A stretch of DNA of 64,000 nucleotides from Pyxicephalus adspersus (GCF_032062135.1 NC_092861.1:3063761-3127760), one strand, 5' to 3'; shown: positions 1-12,735, numbered from the stretch's first letter. Numbers and translations are program-made. Notes: generated by a model not told the origin, from the letters alone.

Positions 1-606
1 GTAATCTCTTGTAGCATGTCACTGTTCTCTAGCTGTCTCTTGTGGTATGTCAGTGTTCTCTAGCTGTCTCTTGTAGTATGTCACTGTTCTCTGATAGTCT
101 CTTACAGCATGTCACTGTTCTCTAGCAATCTCTTGCAGCATGTCAGTGTTCACTAGCAGTCAATTACAGCATATCAGGGTTCTCATGCAGTCTCTTGTAG
201 GATGTCACTGTTCTATAGAAGTCTTTTGCAGCATGTCAGTGTTCTCTAGCAGTCTCTTGCTGTATGTCATTGTTTTCTAGCAGTGCAGCATGTCAGTTTT
301 CTCTAGTAGTCTCTTGCAGTATCCCATTGTTTTGTAGCGGTCTCATTCAACATGTCACTATTCTCTAACTGTCTCCTGTAGCACGTCAGTGTTTTTTTTA
401 GCAGTCTCTTACTATCTGTCAGTTTCCTTTGGTAGTTTCTTACTGTCGTCAGTGTTCTCTTTTAGTCTGTTGCAGTGTGTCAGTATTCTCTAGCAGTGCA
501 GTATGTCGGTGTTTTATGTTGGTTTCTGAAAGCAAGCCAGTGGTCTCTAGAAGTCTCTTTTAGCATGCCAATGTTCTCTAGCAGTCTCTTTCAGCATGTC
601 ACTCTT
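1..606. repeat. 31-bp minisatellite, degenerate, about 19 copies
   Basis: Units resemble TCTCTTGCAGCATGTCAGTG followed by TTCTCTAGCAG; copies start at 5, 36 and so on. Drift and small indels increase toward 600. The array is cut by the window edge. Confidence 0.92.
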
Positions 607-1375
607 CCCATTATTACATGACACAAAGCGAACCAAAACCAAATCACCAGCAGTCTGGGAAAGAGAGCGCTACTGATATCCCCAGAGAGCTTCTTGGCTC
701 CCCAGAAGAACTCCGGGCACTACCTCCATGGTATATGGTGGCGACACAGAGTCCAGAAGCCCCCTATGGGTGAGACGCTGACACACCCAGAAGTGTCGGA
801 ATTCCTAAAGAGAGCGCAGATTCTGCACAGGGATTTAATTTCCCCATTACTGACTCTCAGTGATTTTTTTATGATTGGGGCCCCTTTAATATAAGTCGGC
901 CCCTGTATTGGATGCTGAGCACTGACCAATGCTGGTTGTGCCCCAGTTAAGGGTTCGGTTTCTTTGCATGGTTTGAAATATTAAGGGGTTCCAGTCTACA
1001 TTGAATTTTTAGGGGGTCTCCGGGGTCTCCAGCCCCCAATGCTCTTTGTTGTTCCCCATGATTGGAGGAGGAAGTCTGCACGCTGGGTACTTGCATTGTT
1101 CCTGAATAATAAACGTCTTCTGAATTTTATGAAAAGGCCCCAACAAGTGTAAACAGCGCTTCCTGTAGGGCCATTGCAGCATCTGCGGGGAGACAATCAG
1201 ACCCCGGAGTGCCCATTGTGTGCCCAGCGTTCTGCCATCCCAAACGTGGAGCCGTCACAAGGAGGAAGCCACCGCTGATAACAGAGACACTTCAAAATAT
1301 GGGACTGGGATCAGGGCCGTTAACCCAGCATGTGCCAGGCATTCCACCACGGCACAACTCTAGGTTAGCAGGGAA
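607..1375. other. no gene or repeat recognised
   Basis: Complex, moderately GC-rich intergenic sequence. Short open frames on both strands lack family motifs and splice context. Confidence 0.5.
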
Positions 1376-2100
1376 TGCTTCCTTCTCCACCATGTGGCAA
1401 TATATATGTGGTCATTATATATATTACTCATACAGCACTGCTGTCATCTTATATACAGCTCGCTAATCCAGAACTGCTTCCTCCTCCATTTTCTTACAAG
1501 AGAGATATTGTTACCTTATATATGTTACTGATCCAGCACAGCTTCCTCCTCCACAATATGACAAAACACACTGACACCTTATATACAGCTCACTTGTCCA
1601 GCGCTACTTCCTCCTTCACTATATGACATGGCACAGAGTGTCAGTGTATATACATTTTAATAATCAGGCACTGCTTCCTTCTCCATTTATCAAGAGGCAC
1701 ACTATCACCTAATATAAAAATTCAGCACTGCCTTTTCTACTATTGATCAAGAGATTCAGTGACATATTTTATATATATGATACTGATCCAACACTGCTTC
1801 CTCCTCCACTATCTGACACTATCACCATATATACAAATTACTGATTCAGCACTGCTTCCTCCTCCACTATCTGACATGGCACAGAGTGTCACCCTATATA
1901 CAGTCTATTATTCCAGCACTGTTCCATCTCCATTTATCACCTGATATAAAAGTTGCTGGTCCAGCACTTCTTCCTCCTCCAAACTGTCTCCTTATTGACA
2001 GCTTCCTCCTCCAGGTTCCTACAAAAATATTGTTACCTTATATATGTTACTCATCCAGCACAGCTTCCTCCTCCATTATCTGATATACATTGCTATGCAC
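1376..2100. repeat. degenerate tandem repeat of about 75-85 bp
   Basis: Repeated blocks combine a core like CAGCACTGCTTCCTCCTCCA with CTATCTGACATGGCACAGAG and TATATACA. About nine diverged copies are present. The core is pyrimidine-rich. Confidence 0.8.
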
Positions 2101-2640
2101 CAACCTACAGAGCCACAACCTCCCCTGCTTCCGAATTTGCTGTTAACAGGCTGAGGTCTTACAACTGTTCATCGCCTTCATGTGACTACAAATCCTGCAT
2201 CCTCCTGTCTGCTGTGATGCAGGGAAATGTAGTCTGCCACCTACTGGTCTTCCAGCACTGGGTGTCACGTGGCCACATCTGATTGGCCCTCCCAACCAGC
2301 TGATTGAGAGAAAATAACTGTAGTGCGGTGAGCAAGCACATTGTCCCATAATACAGATCTTCTGCCCACCTCATCACCTCCATACTGTTTGTCTTCACTT
2401 ATCAACCTGACTGCTGAATTTACTTTTGTTTTTCTTTGATATGTGCCAAATAAAGAAATCAATACCTGTTAATCCTGCCATAAACCCAATGACCTGATAA
2501 GCTCCCTGCTTGTGCTAAACATTTGTTCCAAAACTACAAACCACCTGCCCCAGTGTAGGGCCATTGGGTAGTAATTTGAGGCATCTATCTCAGGTGCTTC
2601 AGTAGGGAGATTGGGGCAAAAAAGGGCAAAGCCTACACCC
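2101..2640. other. no gene recognised
   Basis: Unique-looking sequence between two repeat arrays, with no coding or RNA signal seen. Confidence 0.45.
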
Positions 2641-3330
2641 TATACTGCTGAAGATCTTAGCTCATGGAAGAGGCCGCACTTTGGACAATGACCTCACCCC
2701 ATTACCGCACCTTTTTATGGGAATGTGGATGTTCTATAGTCCCAGGGTGGCAACATTACCCCCTCACAGACAGTGTGGTGAGTGGTGTTGCCCCCTCCCC
2801 CAATTTATTACCAGCTGGATGATGCAACGTGCACCCTATACTGCTAAATATCTCAGGTCATGCAAGGGGGCGCACTTTGGACAAGGACCTCATCCCATTA
2901 CCCCATCCCCCAATGTATTACCAGCCGGATGATCTGGGGAGCACCCTATACAGCTCATGGAAGGGGGGGGGGGCACTTTAGACATGGACCTCATCCTATT
3001 ACTGCTTTACTGCATCATATTATGGCAATGTGGATGTTCTATAGTCCCAGGGTGGCAACATTACCCCCTCACAGACAGTGTGGTAAGGGGTGTTGCCCCC
3101 TCAACCAATGTATTACCAGCCGGATAATCTGGGGAGCACCCTATACAGCTCATGGAAGGGGGGCACTTTGGACATTGACCTCCCCCCATTACTGCATTAT
3201 ATTATGGCAATGTGGATGTTCTATGCTCACAGGGTGGCAACATTGCCCCTTCTCAGACAGTGTGGTGAGTGGTGTTGCCGGAACCCCCCCCCCCCTAATC
3301 GATTACCAGCCAGATGGTCTGGGGTGAAAA
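2641..3330. repeat. tandem repeat of about 180-195 bp, partly duplicated
   Basis: The block with AATGTGGATGTTCTATAGTC occurs near 2721, 3028 and 3210. The block with ATTACCAGCCGGAT.ATCTGG occurs near 2918 and 3113. The last full copies are about 182 bp apart. Homopolymer G and C runs are embedded. Confidence 0.85.
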
Positions 3331-3539
3331 TGATGGGACAAAGAGGTGCAGGTGCACTTTCTGAGCCTCACGCATAGAAAGTTTGACCCCTGCAAGCTGC
3401 ATGTGCTGATCATTGTCCTGAGACAGTAGACCTTCACCTTCGAGGAACCGACCTAAGGGGGGGGGGGGGGAGGAGGAGGATATGAACGTAATACTATAGA
3501 AGTTCTCAGAGAATGAAGAGGAATCCGACAAACAATTGA

Positions 3540-3765
3540 CAAGGTGACTCCGTTCACCATGACAAATACGAGATTCGCTTTCCCCTCCCGGCCAATCTTG
3601 GGGACACTTCCTCCCGTTGGCACGTTGGGTCTTTGTGAGATCCGGTTTCCTCCTGGTGTGGGAACCTCGACTTGGCCCGGCCAACATCTGTACGCCGGCT
3701 GTCGTTTTCTCATATTTGTCATGAGATGGAATTGTAATTAGACAAACAATAAATACACCGGGATG
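3540..3765. promoter_or_regulatory. candidate conserved non-coding element
   Basis: Non-repetitive, higher-complexity sequence between repeats. Its end has GGAATTGTAATTAGACAAAC followed by AATAAATA, which combines a homeodomain core (TAATTA) with forkhead-like motifs. Conservation is a guess from sequence character only. Open frames on both strands here look spurious. Confidence 0.3.
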
Positions 3766-4254
3766 GGGGGGATGGGAGAGTTTTTCGCGGTTTGGGCTAC
3801 GTACTCCCTGCGGACTCGCGTTTCCGATTCGCTTCCTCCATTCACATGCTTTTGTTTGATTCCTTTTTTTTTTAACACCCGCAGCCATTGTTCAGGGTCA
3901 CTTGTTTTCTCCTGTAAGGTGGACGAGAAAAAGTTGCGATTCCCCAGGAAGTCCTCCGGTCCTTATTGTTGTTTTGGAGGATGTGGGCTTTCCGCTCCGA
4001 GAAGGGTCGTTAGGTTCTGGAGGTTGCGTTTAACCCCGCGTGTGCCGAGAGGACAGAGAGCGGTGAGATACGAGAGCAGAGTGATATCAGGATGGAAATG
4101 TAACGTTCATACCAATACCATACCCATTTACCCCACCAAAGTGGTAAGTCGTGGCTGTAGACCATTCAGGAAACAAAAAGTCACCAGGATAGAGGGTGGC
4201 ACACCAATGGCACAAGATGGAGGGTGGCACAACAATGGCACAGCGTAGAGGTAG

Positions 4255-5560
4255 AGATAATTTACAAAAATTACATGCAATGCTCCCAGTTGCTTTACAC
4301 TGTACAACGCATGGACCATATAGTGAAAAGCTTGGATATGCAGAGGTGCAATGCACTGAGCCAGCCACTGGAGACAGTATTCTTTATCAGTGGCCATCCA
4401 ATAGCGGAAAAGGATGGCTGTTTTCTCAGAAGTCCACCATGGAATTGGCGGAGAGGATGGCGGCTTCCTCTGATATGGTGATGACATGCTGGAGCTAACT
4501 GACAAAAGAGACATGCAATGACCCGGTGGCTCTATACTGTACAAATAGTGAGGAACTGAGCTGGGTATGCAGTGGTGCCAAGCACAAATCTAGCTGCTAG
4601 AAATGGCATGCACCATCAGAGGCCACCCAATGGCCAAGGAGGATTGCTGTTCTTAGGAGTGAGTACACCATTTAGCTGGTGGCAAAGATGACACCTTCCT
4701 TTGATGCGATGAATATAGGTCCTGGTTTTGGCGATAGTTGATAAGAGACATGTGATGCTCTTGTTGGCTTTTCATTGTAGCTCCCCACTGTACAGTGCAT
4801 GTGCCATGTAGTGAAAAGTTCTGCACTGAAGATGGAATGTATCATCAATGGTCATCTAATGTCAGAAGAGAATCTTCGTCTCCTCAGGAGTCCACCACAG
4901 GGCTGGTGGCTAATATGGCGGCTTCTTCTGATATGGTGATAAAAGGTTCTGCAGCTAATTGACAAAGCAGCTTTCCGTTGCAGCTCTCCACTGTGTGGTG
5001 CATGGGCCATTTAGTGAAAAGCTCAGCTCAGTATGCAGCGTCAGAGGCAGAACGCTTTGTGGCCTGGAGCTAATCGGCGTGCAAAAGAGACGTTCAATGT
5101 CTCCAGCTCCTAGTGGCTTTTTGTTGCAGCTTCCACTGTATGGAACATGCACCATGTAGTGAAAAAATTGGCTCTGTTTGCAGCGGTGCCATACACAGAA
5201 CCAGCCCCCGATGATGGAATGCATCATTAGTGCCCATCCAATGGCCAAAGAAGTTTGCCGTCCTCTCAAACGTCCGCCATGGAATTGGCGGTAAAGATGG
5301 CACCTTTCTCTGATACATGTCCTGGAGCTTATTGACAACCAGATTTTTGTTTTAGCTCCCCACTGTATGTAGTGAAGCGCTCAGCTCTGTGTGCACAATG
5401 AATCATCAGTGGCCATCCAACGGCCAAAAAGGATCTCAGTCTTCTCAGAAGTCCACCACAGAGCTGGCGACAAAGATGGCACCTTCCTCTGGTCCTGGAC
5501 CTGTCATTGGTGCAGGGCGGCTGCACACAGGTAAATATGTGCCATGGTATTCTCTGCCCA
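4255..5560. repeat. complex tandem repeat of about 230 bp
   Basis: Five or six diverged copies share GTGGCCATCCAATGGCCAAA, then AGTCCACCA, then GGCAAAGATGGC.CCTTCCTC, with the block CCACTGTA.GTGCATG.CCAT and TAGTGAAAAG between. Copies are centred near 4400, 4630, 4860, 5240 and 5420. Confidence 0.82.
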
Positions 5561-7160
5561 GTTGCTGAATATGGGTGAAGTTCAGCACCCATCAATGGGT
5601 TCAAGTCTACGCATGGACTGTGATTTGTGCTCAGCAGAGTTCACTGCCAACTCTGCCCCCTCTGTATTTTGCTGAAGTTTCCCCTTTGGAATTTTTCCAT
5701 TCCATAATGTCCTGTAAACAGAGCTACAATGACCAAAAACAGGGTTTATATGCCAGCTCACTCAAAAAAAAAGAATATTCCCGGCAGCATGGAGAGACTA
5801 CACTAGCACTCCACTGATCCGGGCACAAATTGCAGTGTGGTGAGCAACCATTTCTTCTGTTCCCCACCCACCCTATGATTGGACATTTCCTATACCCAAC
5901 AGCCTTTTTTGTGTGTAAGCAGCAATAGCATTTTATTTGCTTTTTTAGCTACCGCGTCCCCAGTTGGCACCGAAGCACCACACATTTAATTGTCTCATTT
6001 TCCTACTTTTTAGCTTCCCAAAAATGTTGAAAAGGAGGTATGTCTAGCAGGAAAGGCTCTGTACATACAATTTCACATAATATATCATTAAACTGTTTCA
6101 GCACTATGGAAAGTGCTGAAACATTCCCTCAACATGGGGGGGGGGGCGTCCGAGTTTTGAGGGACAGGGCTTCCTTCCCACATCTAGAAGTGTGGAATAC
6201 CAGAAGGATTGTGTCTGCAGAATCTGCAATGACTGATTCACTAAAAAGACCCCAAAACCCTAAAAATATTTCCCCTCCCCCATTGGCAGTCCCTGGCACC
6301 CCATGCTTTGATGGTATCCAGACCTAAAAATGGAGATAATAGAGGCAAAAGAATTGTCTTTTATAGATTTCAGTGGGGTTGGACACTTAGTTTGCCCTTT
6401 GCCCTTAGCAAGCCCTTCATATCACTCAGATTCCCCCTCCTATTGGGTAACCCGAGGCACACCTGGTGGAAAGTTCTAACCTCACTTCTTTTGAGACCTC
6501 AAAATGTCCCCTGGTGTCAGGTGGTTGATCCCCAGCTATGGAGGTGGCTCCATTTGCCATCTCATGGTGAGGGACCAGGCATTGGACACATTAAAAAGTA
6601 ATCAGGTTGTCTCGCGGCCTGTAATCTAAAATAATTGTATTTTCACCTCCTGCTGGCCCGTGTTTCTTCCGTAAACGGCTATGAGAAAACAGCAGCCCTG
6701 ACCAGGTATCAGAAGAGGAAAAGGGGTCTTCTATATAGAGAAACACCATGACCTTCACCCAAATACAATACCCAAACAGTTCTTCCACCCGCCATATAGG
6801 AAGCAATAGATGAACTCATAGGCTGGTCTGTATGAGCAGGATTCTGTTTTCTTCTCCTCCTGTCCATTCATTTATCATATCGGAGTCTGTATAGCCTCCT
6901 GGTGACCTTCCTGTCTGATGGCTTATAAATAGACCTGGGAGACAGTGATCAATAATTCAGTCAGGTCATTCGCTATTATTGTTTGAGGGAACAAGTTCAG
7001 GAACACAAGAATAGTAAAAATAAGAATCCTTTTAAAGTTTATTTTATAAGGTGGTGCAAAGAGCAGCCTGGACTTGGGCAGAACCCAATGATTTTTCCAA
7101 GGATTTGGCTCTGTAAAGAGAATCTAATTCCCTGCTATTGGTTTGCACCTTGCATTGTTT
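5561..7160. other. no gene or repeat recognised
   Basis: Mixed-composition intergenic sequence with a poly-G run near 6136-6146. No exon, RNA or transposon signature that I can support. Confidence 0.45.
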
Positions 7161-7164
7161 GGAC

Positions 7165-7232
7165 CTGATTTATGAAAGCTCTCCAAGCCTGGAGAAGATG
7201 GACTATCATTTAAGAACCTGGGTAATCCATCA
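7165..7232. mobile_element. fragment of the palindromic MITE family
   Basis: Sequence like GATTTATGAAAGCTCTCCAA, then CCTGG.GA, then GGGTAATCCATCAA matches the left end of the complete copy at 56096-56319. Confidence 0.6.
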
Positions 7233-7259
7233 AGCCCCAAAATCCATATACTAGGCTCT

Positions 7260-8110
7260 CCGGTTCTAACATGTGGTCCAACCACATGGCTTTGGCTGCA
7301 GAACAACGCAGACATCATCAAAAATGAGATCAATCAGCCACAATTAAAGGAAGATCTGAGATCTAGATCCCCCAGGTTCTACTATGATGGTCCAACCCTG
7401 AGGAACCCTTAAAGTGAAGTTCAGGTCTTGAGGAACCACTGCCAAAACCAATATATTGGAGTTCAGTGGATGTACAGGCTCTTACAATGGTGGCCAGTTG
7501 AATGAATGTCCCCATATAGTTGAGGTTGGAATGCCACCCTTATAGACACTTATTAGTGTCATGCAGCTGGCCCTACCACATGGCTTTGTATGCAGAACAA
7601 TGGAGGCATCATCAAATATGAGGTCAATTGGCCACAGTTCGTGGAACCCCAAGGTCAGATCCCCAGGTTCTCCCATGATAGTCTATCTTCTCCAAAATCA
7701 GACTCTTTGTGTCTGATGTACTCATTCTTTTAAATTCTATATTGGCATTTGATCGTCAAGGTTCTTCTGCACCCTTCGCAGGCCTTTATCAACCTTTTTA
7801 CCCCTGTGGAACACTTCTAATTATGTCTAGGTCTTGAGGAACCACTGCCAAAACCAATATATTGCGGGTCAGTGGAAAAAAGTCTCTTACATTGGTGGCC
7901 ATTTGAATGAATGCTCCCATTCAGTTGAGGTCGGAATGCCACCCTTTTAGGCAATGTCAAAGTTCATTAGTGTCTTGAAGCTGGCCCTACCACATGGCTT
8001 TGGCTTCAGAACAATGCAACCATCATCAAACATGAGGTCAATCAGCCACAGTTCAAAGAACCCCAAGGACCTCTGGTGGACCCTGGGGGTTCCATGGAAC
8101 CCTGGCCGAG
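7260..8110. repeat. three-copy repeat, spaced about 300-420 bp
   Basis: Copies at about 7265-7350, 7562-7660 and 7980-8075 share CACATGGCTTTGGCT.CAGAAC, CATCATCAAA.ATGAG.TCAAT and GCCACA. The intervening block GGTCTTGAGGAACCACTGCC with CAATATATTG occurs at about 7415-7500 and 7832-7915. Unit type is unknown. Confidence 0.8.
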
Positions 8111-8994
8111 AATAGCCACTCGACACTCGCTTTCTGTATAGCCCTTGACCCATGTTTGGTGATCCAGATCCTAGAAAATGAGAAATGCTGCAGAATGTAG
8201 TTTGCCAACAAACAAGCAATTCCTCGCTCATTCAGCCAGCGAGGGACTGACACATGGAAACAATAGAGTGTTTTTCTCCCCTGTATAACAGTCCTGTCAA
8301 TGGTGAGTAGGGAATGTTAGTGTGCAATGACCCTTAGGGGCTTTTGTATGAACAATGTGTTTAAAACAACATTTCTTGTTGGCCACAGAAGCCATTCAAG
8401 ATCCTGTTTCCTGTATAAATAACAGTTTGGCAGTCCACATGAATGCCAGTCCTTCCTCGTCTCTTCCTCAATGTTTGCCATCAGCTTTGCAGCCGCAAGA
8501 AAAGCCTCTGTGAATGGCAATGTGAGTGATATATCAGACTTTGCTACCATCAGCATAGAAAATCAAGAGAGTGAACCTGTTGCTGTATGTAAAGACTGAA
8601 CCCACAGATCTCCACAAAGCAAACAGTACTTACCTGCAGTGGTGTCAATAGGATGGGGTGCACTGGGTAACAAGAGAGGTACCAAGTCTTGTCCCCTGGT
8701 GCCTAATATAAGGCCCACCAGCTCTCCCTATGTCACCTACCTCATTCTTGCCACAAAATGTTGGGTACTTTGCAAAGTGGCAGAAAGATGACACGTTCTG
8801 GGGCTCCCTTTGTGTTCCCTCACCTGGCATGAAATGAAACCAATACGGTAAGGTGAAGTGATCTCCAAGAGTAATGAAGTCTTTGCCCTGAGGCTCCGGG
8901 GAAAGACCATCAAGAAAGCATGTGATCTGGTAAGTAAACACTGAACGGGGTAAAAAACCCTGACCACCAATAAGGGGTAGGGTTAAAAACAGTG
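8111..8994. other. no gene recognised
   Basis: Complex sequence with no repeat structure or coding homology that I recognise. Confidence 0.4.
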
Positions 8995-9300
8995 ACACTG
9001 CCCATCAATGTGAGCGTTAAAATTGCACTCACTGGCACCAATACTGGAGTGGATATTGCAGCAATTGACACCAATACTGGGGGTTATTATTGCACTCACT
9101 GGTACCAATGTTGGGGTAAATATTGCACTCACTGGTACCAATGTTGGGGTTATTATTGCGCCCACTAATACCAATGCTGGTGGTTAATCATTGATCATTA
9201 TTACTGAGCCTCTGTACCCAATGCTGGATTTTATGTTGGGTTATGGTTTTTATCATAGACACCAATGCTGGGGTTTAATATTGAGTCTATGAAGGGGGAA
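8995..9300. repeat. 33-34 bp minisatellite
   Basis: Units like TTGCACTCACTGGTACCAAT plus GTTGGGGTTATTA. ACCAAT anchors fall at 9037, 9070, 9104 and 9137; later copies are diverged and spaced more widely. Confidence 0.88.
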
Positions 9301-9319
9301 TTGTAATGCAATAAACATG

Positions 9320-9487
9320 ATTTTATTAAAGCTCTAAAGATGAGACCCAGGAGAACCTGGGTGATCCAGCAAACTTTGACTGTATTTCTTTTCAATCCTG
9401 GACCAGATCTTTTCCAGGTTTGGAGGATCTACCAGATTCTTCATGATCGTCAAGCTTCTCCAGTCTTGGAGAGCTTTAATAAGGCTT
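9320..9487. mobile_element. diverged palindromic MITE copy
   Basis: The left end TTTTATTAAAGCTCTAAAGA, the centre CCTGGACCAGATCTTTTCCA and the right end TTGGAGAGCTTTAATAA mirror the intact copy at 56096-56319. Length is about 165 bp. Confidence 0.7.
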
Positions 9488-10380
9488 TATGGAATCATTG
9501 CACTGGGCAACACCCACCTTTGTGGTGCCATTGCCTTACCCACCATACCGCCTGTGCCAGGAATTGGCTAGAGCCGCCCTTTTTTGTGTGGCCAATACAA
9601 CATTTTGCATCAGACTCCAAGACCCCAAGAGTTTAAAGATCACTTGAGGATCGATGATGATCAATCAGATCCTTCCCATTTGGCAAATCCTTCCCCTCCT
9701 ATGATGGCAGGAATCCTCTTTGTGGAAAATGGTTTCATTCTCCCAACAATTAGGTGGCTTCATCTGCAATGGAAAGTTGGGACTCCATAATGGAAAACTG
9801 AGTTTTTAACCATACAGCATGAATAATATGGAGGACCAAATAATAACAAAATAGTATAACGTGGATTATTAAAGTCGAAGTTATTAAAAAAGAGTTTTTG
9901 AGAAATAATGAGGAAGTTGGTGGTGTTGAGATAAATGTTATAAATATACATAGATAAAGACTCACGGTATGCTTCATATTGCTGATCTTGGGTCTTTTTC
10001 ATCCCGTGTAACTATGTTTTCTCCAAAAAAAATCACAAACAATAATAATTCACCTCACGTGAATTACTAAAGCTAAAATCCTGAAGGGACCAGAGGACAA
10101 TGTTACCTCACTGGTGAACTTGGGGTCTTGGCAGCCTCTGCTGCGTCTACAACATGAATGAATGGAAGTATTATAGGAAGCACCTGTCGGCCAAGGAAGT
10201 CTACAGAAACTTTTATTATCCCTGTTCAGTGGTCTATTCAAGACTCCATTAGGGGCTTCCTCTTCCCTCGGCGGGCACTTCACACTCTCTAATAACAAAG
10301 ACCATATTGTCCTCATAAACGATAGGGCAAGAAATATTACTCAGGGGCAATGATCCCAAGGAACTCCTGCCAACTGTCTC
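9488..10380. other. no gene recognised
   Basis: Mostly A/T-rich, unique-looking sequence without supported features. Confidence 0.4.
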
Positions 10381-10384
10381 CGGG

Positions 10385-10700
10385 CTGTAATGATATACAC
10401 AAAACTTATTCAAGTCTTATCTTGTTTATTTATCGCATGTATTGTTTTTTTTTTTTTTAAAGCTAGCTTCATTACACGGAACGAAAGCTTCCCATGCTGA
10501 AGAACATCAAGAAACCAGAGATAGAAATATAAGAAGAACGCCTGCTAATGACTTTGGACGATATTTTTACATTCATTTGATTGCATTCGAATCAACAGAA
10601 CACATTTCATGTCATTTATGCAATTTTTAATCATATTGCAGCTGCATAATTAATCAAATTTCATAACTGAGTTGACATAAAGCACCAGAATAGGAAAAAT
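10385..10700. promoter_or_regulatory. candidate conserved non-coding element
   Basis: A/T-rich but complex sequence with an octamer-like ATTTATGCAA, an E-box CAGCTG and the homeodomain-type string CATAATTAATCAAATTTC near 10645. This density resembles vertebrate developmental enhancers. There is no direct evidence of conservation. Confidence 0.35.
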
Positions 10701-10899
10701 GTGACTATGGCATGTTTGTTGGTACCAGATGGGCCCATCTACGTTTTTCTGTGATCTTCACACACAGGTTATAGAAATTTGAAAGAATCAAAAAGCACCC
10801 AGTGAGTGGCAGCTCTATGGATAGAAATGGTCTTTGATCGGAGATCAAGGAGATAGTTGCCTTCTCTCCGCTCGGCAGTTCTTGGCATCTCCTGCTTCC

Positions 10900-11515
10900 C
10901 TTTAGCTGTACAGCCTGGGATGCACCTTATTCAGCATCCCCGGCACATAATCTGAGGAGATTTTAGGATCAGATTGGTCCTTGGCTTTATCCTGCTCTGC
11001 CATTGGCTGCTGGGACTATTTGCTGCCAGTCACTAGTTGCCTGTTGTAGCATTTAGCTTGGCTGACCTGTTTCTGGTGTGTTCATGTGTTGGATTTACTG
11101 TTTCTGACTTGAGATTGTATGCTGCCTGGACCAGCCTTTGCCTGTGACCTGACCTCAACTTTGTCTCTAGCCTTGTATACCTTGTTTTTGGACTGATTGC
11201 CTGTGTATGACCTCTGGCTCTGTTTCCTGGACTCTCTTGCACTGAGGTATCTCGGGATCACCTGGTTACTGACCCTATATTGTCTGACCTCCCATTGTGT
11301 CCCCTGTCCTGCTCTTGTAGGCTCCTGGTTCTCTGTCAATTCTCGGATTCAATATTTTTGGCAGAAAAGTCCTGGGCCTAACCGTGTGCTGGGATGGCTC
11401 AACTAACCTCCTGAGGGTGACGTGAGGCTTTGTATGGGTGAAGAGTGCAATGTTTAATTGGGGGACTGGTGTCTGGTGAGCACTGGGACTAGACCAGGGC
11501 CTTACACCCTGTTGA
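10900..11515. repeat. dispersed repeat, copy A (possible solo LTR)
   Basis: This block is homologous along its length to 44850-45390 in an rp1l1 intron. Shared strings include CTGCCATTGGCTGCTGGGAC, GCCTGTTGTAGC, GTATGACCTCTGG and TTGGGGGACTGGTGTCTGG, and both end in CCAGGGCCTTACA. The ACA end and the length suit a solo LTR, but no matching TGT start or target duplication was confirmed. Confidence 0.75.
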
Positions 11516-12015
11516 TAAGAGAGGTCAGAGGAGAATGGCTAGGTGTCAATATGTAGGAACTTGAGAAGGATGGGCTATGGAAGACCATGTCAAGTTCCTA
11601 CAGCCCAGAAGAGTACGTTGAGGCTGCAGTGGGCATGGGCCCATTAAAACCGGAAGATTGTACCCTGGACTGATTATAAATATTGATTTCTACTAAGACA
11701 CAAAGATGGTCAGAAGATAATGGCCAGCTGTCAACATCTGAGACCTTTAGGAGGATGGACTACAATGGCAGAAGACCATGTGAAGCCCAGAATAGAAAGT
11801 TGAGGTTTCAGTGGGCTCAGGAACATTAAAACTGGAAGATTGTACCCAGGAATGAAGATGTATCTCTCTTTCTATTAGGAGACACAGATGGTCAGAGGAG
11901 AATGGCCAGATGTCCACATGTGAGACTTCAAAGAGGATGGGCTACAACGGCAGAAGACCAAGTCAAGTTCCTATGAGCCAAGAACTGAAAACTGAGGCTG
12001 TATTGGGCATGGGAC
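11510..12015. repeat. tandem repeat of about 180 bp, three copies
   Basis: Copies begin near 11520, 11707 and 11883 with GTCAGAGGAGAATGGCCAG. Each contains GGCAGAAGACCATGTCAAG and a TTGAGGCTGCAGTGGGCATG-like end. A fourth, inverted partial copy lies at 12612-12735. Confidence 0.88.
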
Positions 12016-12611
12016 TGTAAAACTTCTCCAGTCTTGGGGTGGTTTCATAAATCAGGTAAATATACCATGCAATCTAGAAAATTGGAATCCATGCCAATCC
12101 TTCATGAACTTATGATGTAGGCCCTTCCTTGTATTAGTATGGTATTCCCAATACATTGCTCTTTAAGTGCAGAGAACAATCTAAATATTCTACCTTGGCA
12201 TATGAAAGATTAAAGCTTCTATTAGCCCTGCCTTACCTTTAATATACAGGTATGGTGATACCTATTTTGTACCTAAATTTACCTTCTAATTTGAAATTTT
12301 AATTTTACCTGCTTAAGGTTTCTGTACCACCTTTGTTCTTTATCTCAAGTGCACTTTGTTTTGTACTTGTTTTTTTTCTTGTTTATTGCATTTATTTATG
12401 GAATTGAAAGAGAACACCGACTGATCCATTAGGTTATACATTCAGTGTTTTATACCATCCCATCCAAATGTTATAAATGCATTTCATCTTATGGGAGCCC
12501 ACACACTTCTGTACTACTGAATGCACAAAAATCAAAGAGATACATTCCCAATGTGGGAATGACAAAAGATAAAGATAAAGGGGGCCATTTCGCTCCGTGG
12601 CACCATTGAAG
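12016..12611. other. spacer of a large inverted repeat; no gene recognised
   Basis: A/T-rich sequence between direct and inverted copies of the 180-bp repeat. A MITE right-end fragment (CTTCTCCAGTCTTGGGGTGG) is at about 12022-12060. Confidence 0.45.
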
Positions 12612-12735
12612 TTCATGGGCCCATGCCCACTCCAGCCTCAACTTACTCTTCTGGGCTGATAGGAACTTGACATGGTCTTCTATAGCCCGTCCTTTAAGTT
12701 CTCACATATTGATGCCTAGCCATTCTCCTCTGACT
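12612..12735 (-). repeat. inverted partial copy of the 180-bp tandem repeat
   Basis: The reverse complement of this segment aligns with 11520-11650. It contains the complements of GAGGAGAATGGCTAG, GAAGACCATGTCAAGTTCCT and GGGCATGGGCCCAT, so the two form an inverted repeat about 1 kb apart. Confidence 0.88.

Noticed and set aside
1..606. CRISPR-like array
   Set aside because: Units are contiguous 31-bp tandem repeats without unique spacers, in a eukaryotic genome.
2860..3327. 155-codon plus-strand open frame
   Set aside because: It translates the 180-195 bp tandem repeat.
3295..3888. 197-codon minus-strand open frame
   Set aside because: It begins in tandem-repeat sequence with homopolymer runs, has no family motif, and overlaps a candidate non-coding element; overlapping frames exist on the other strand.
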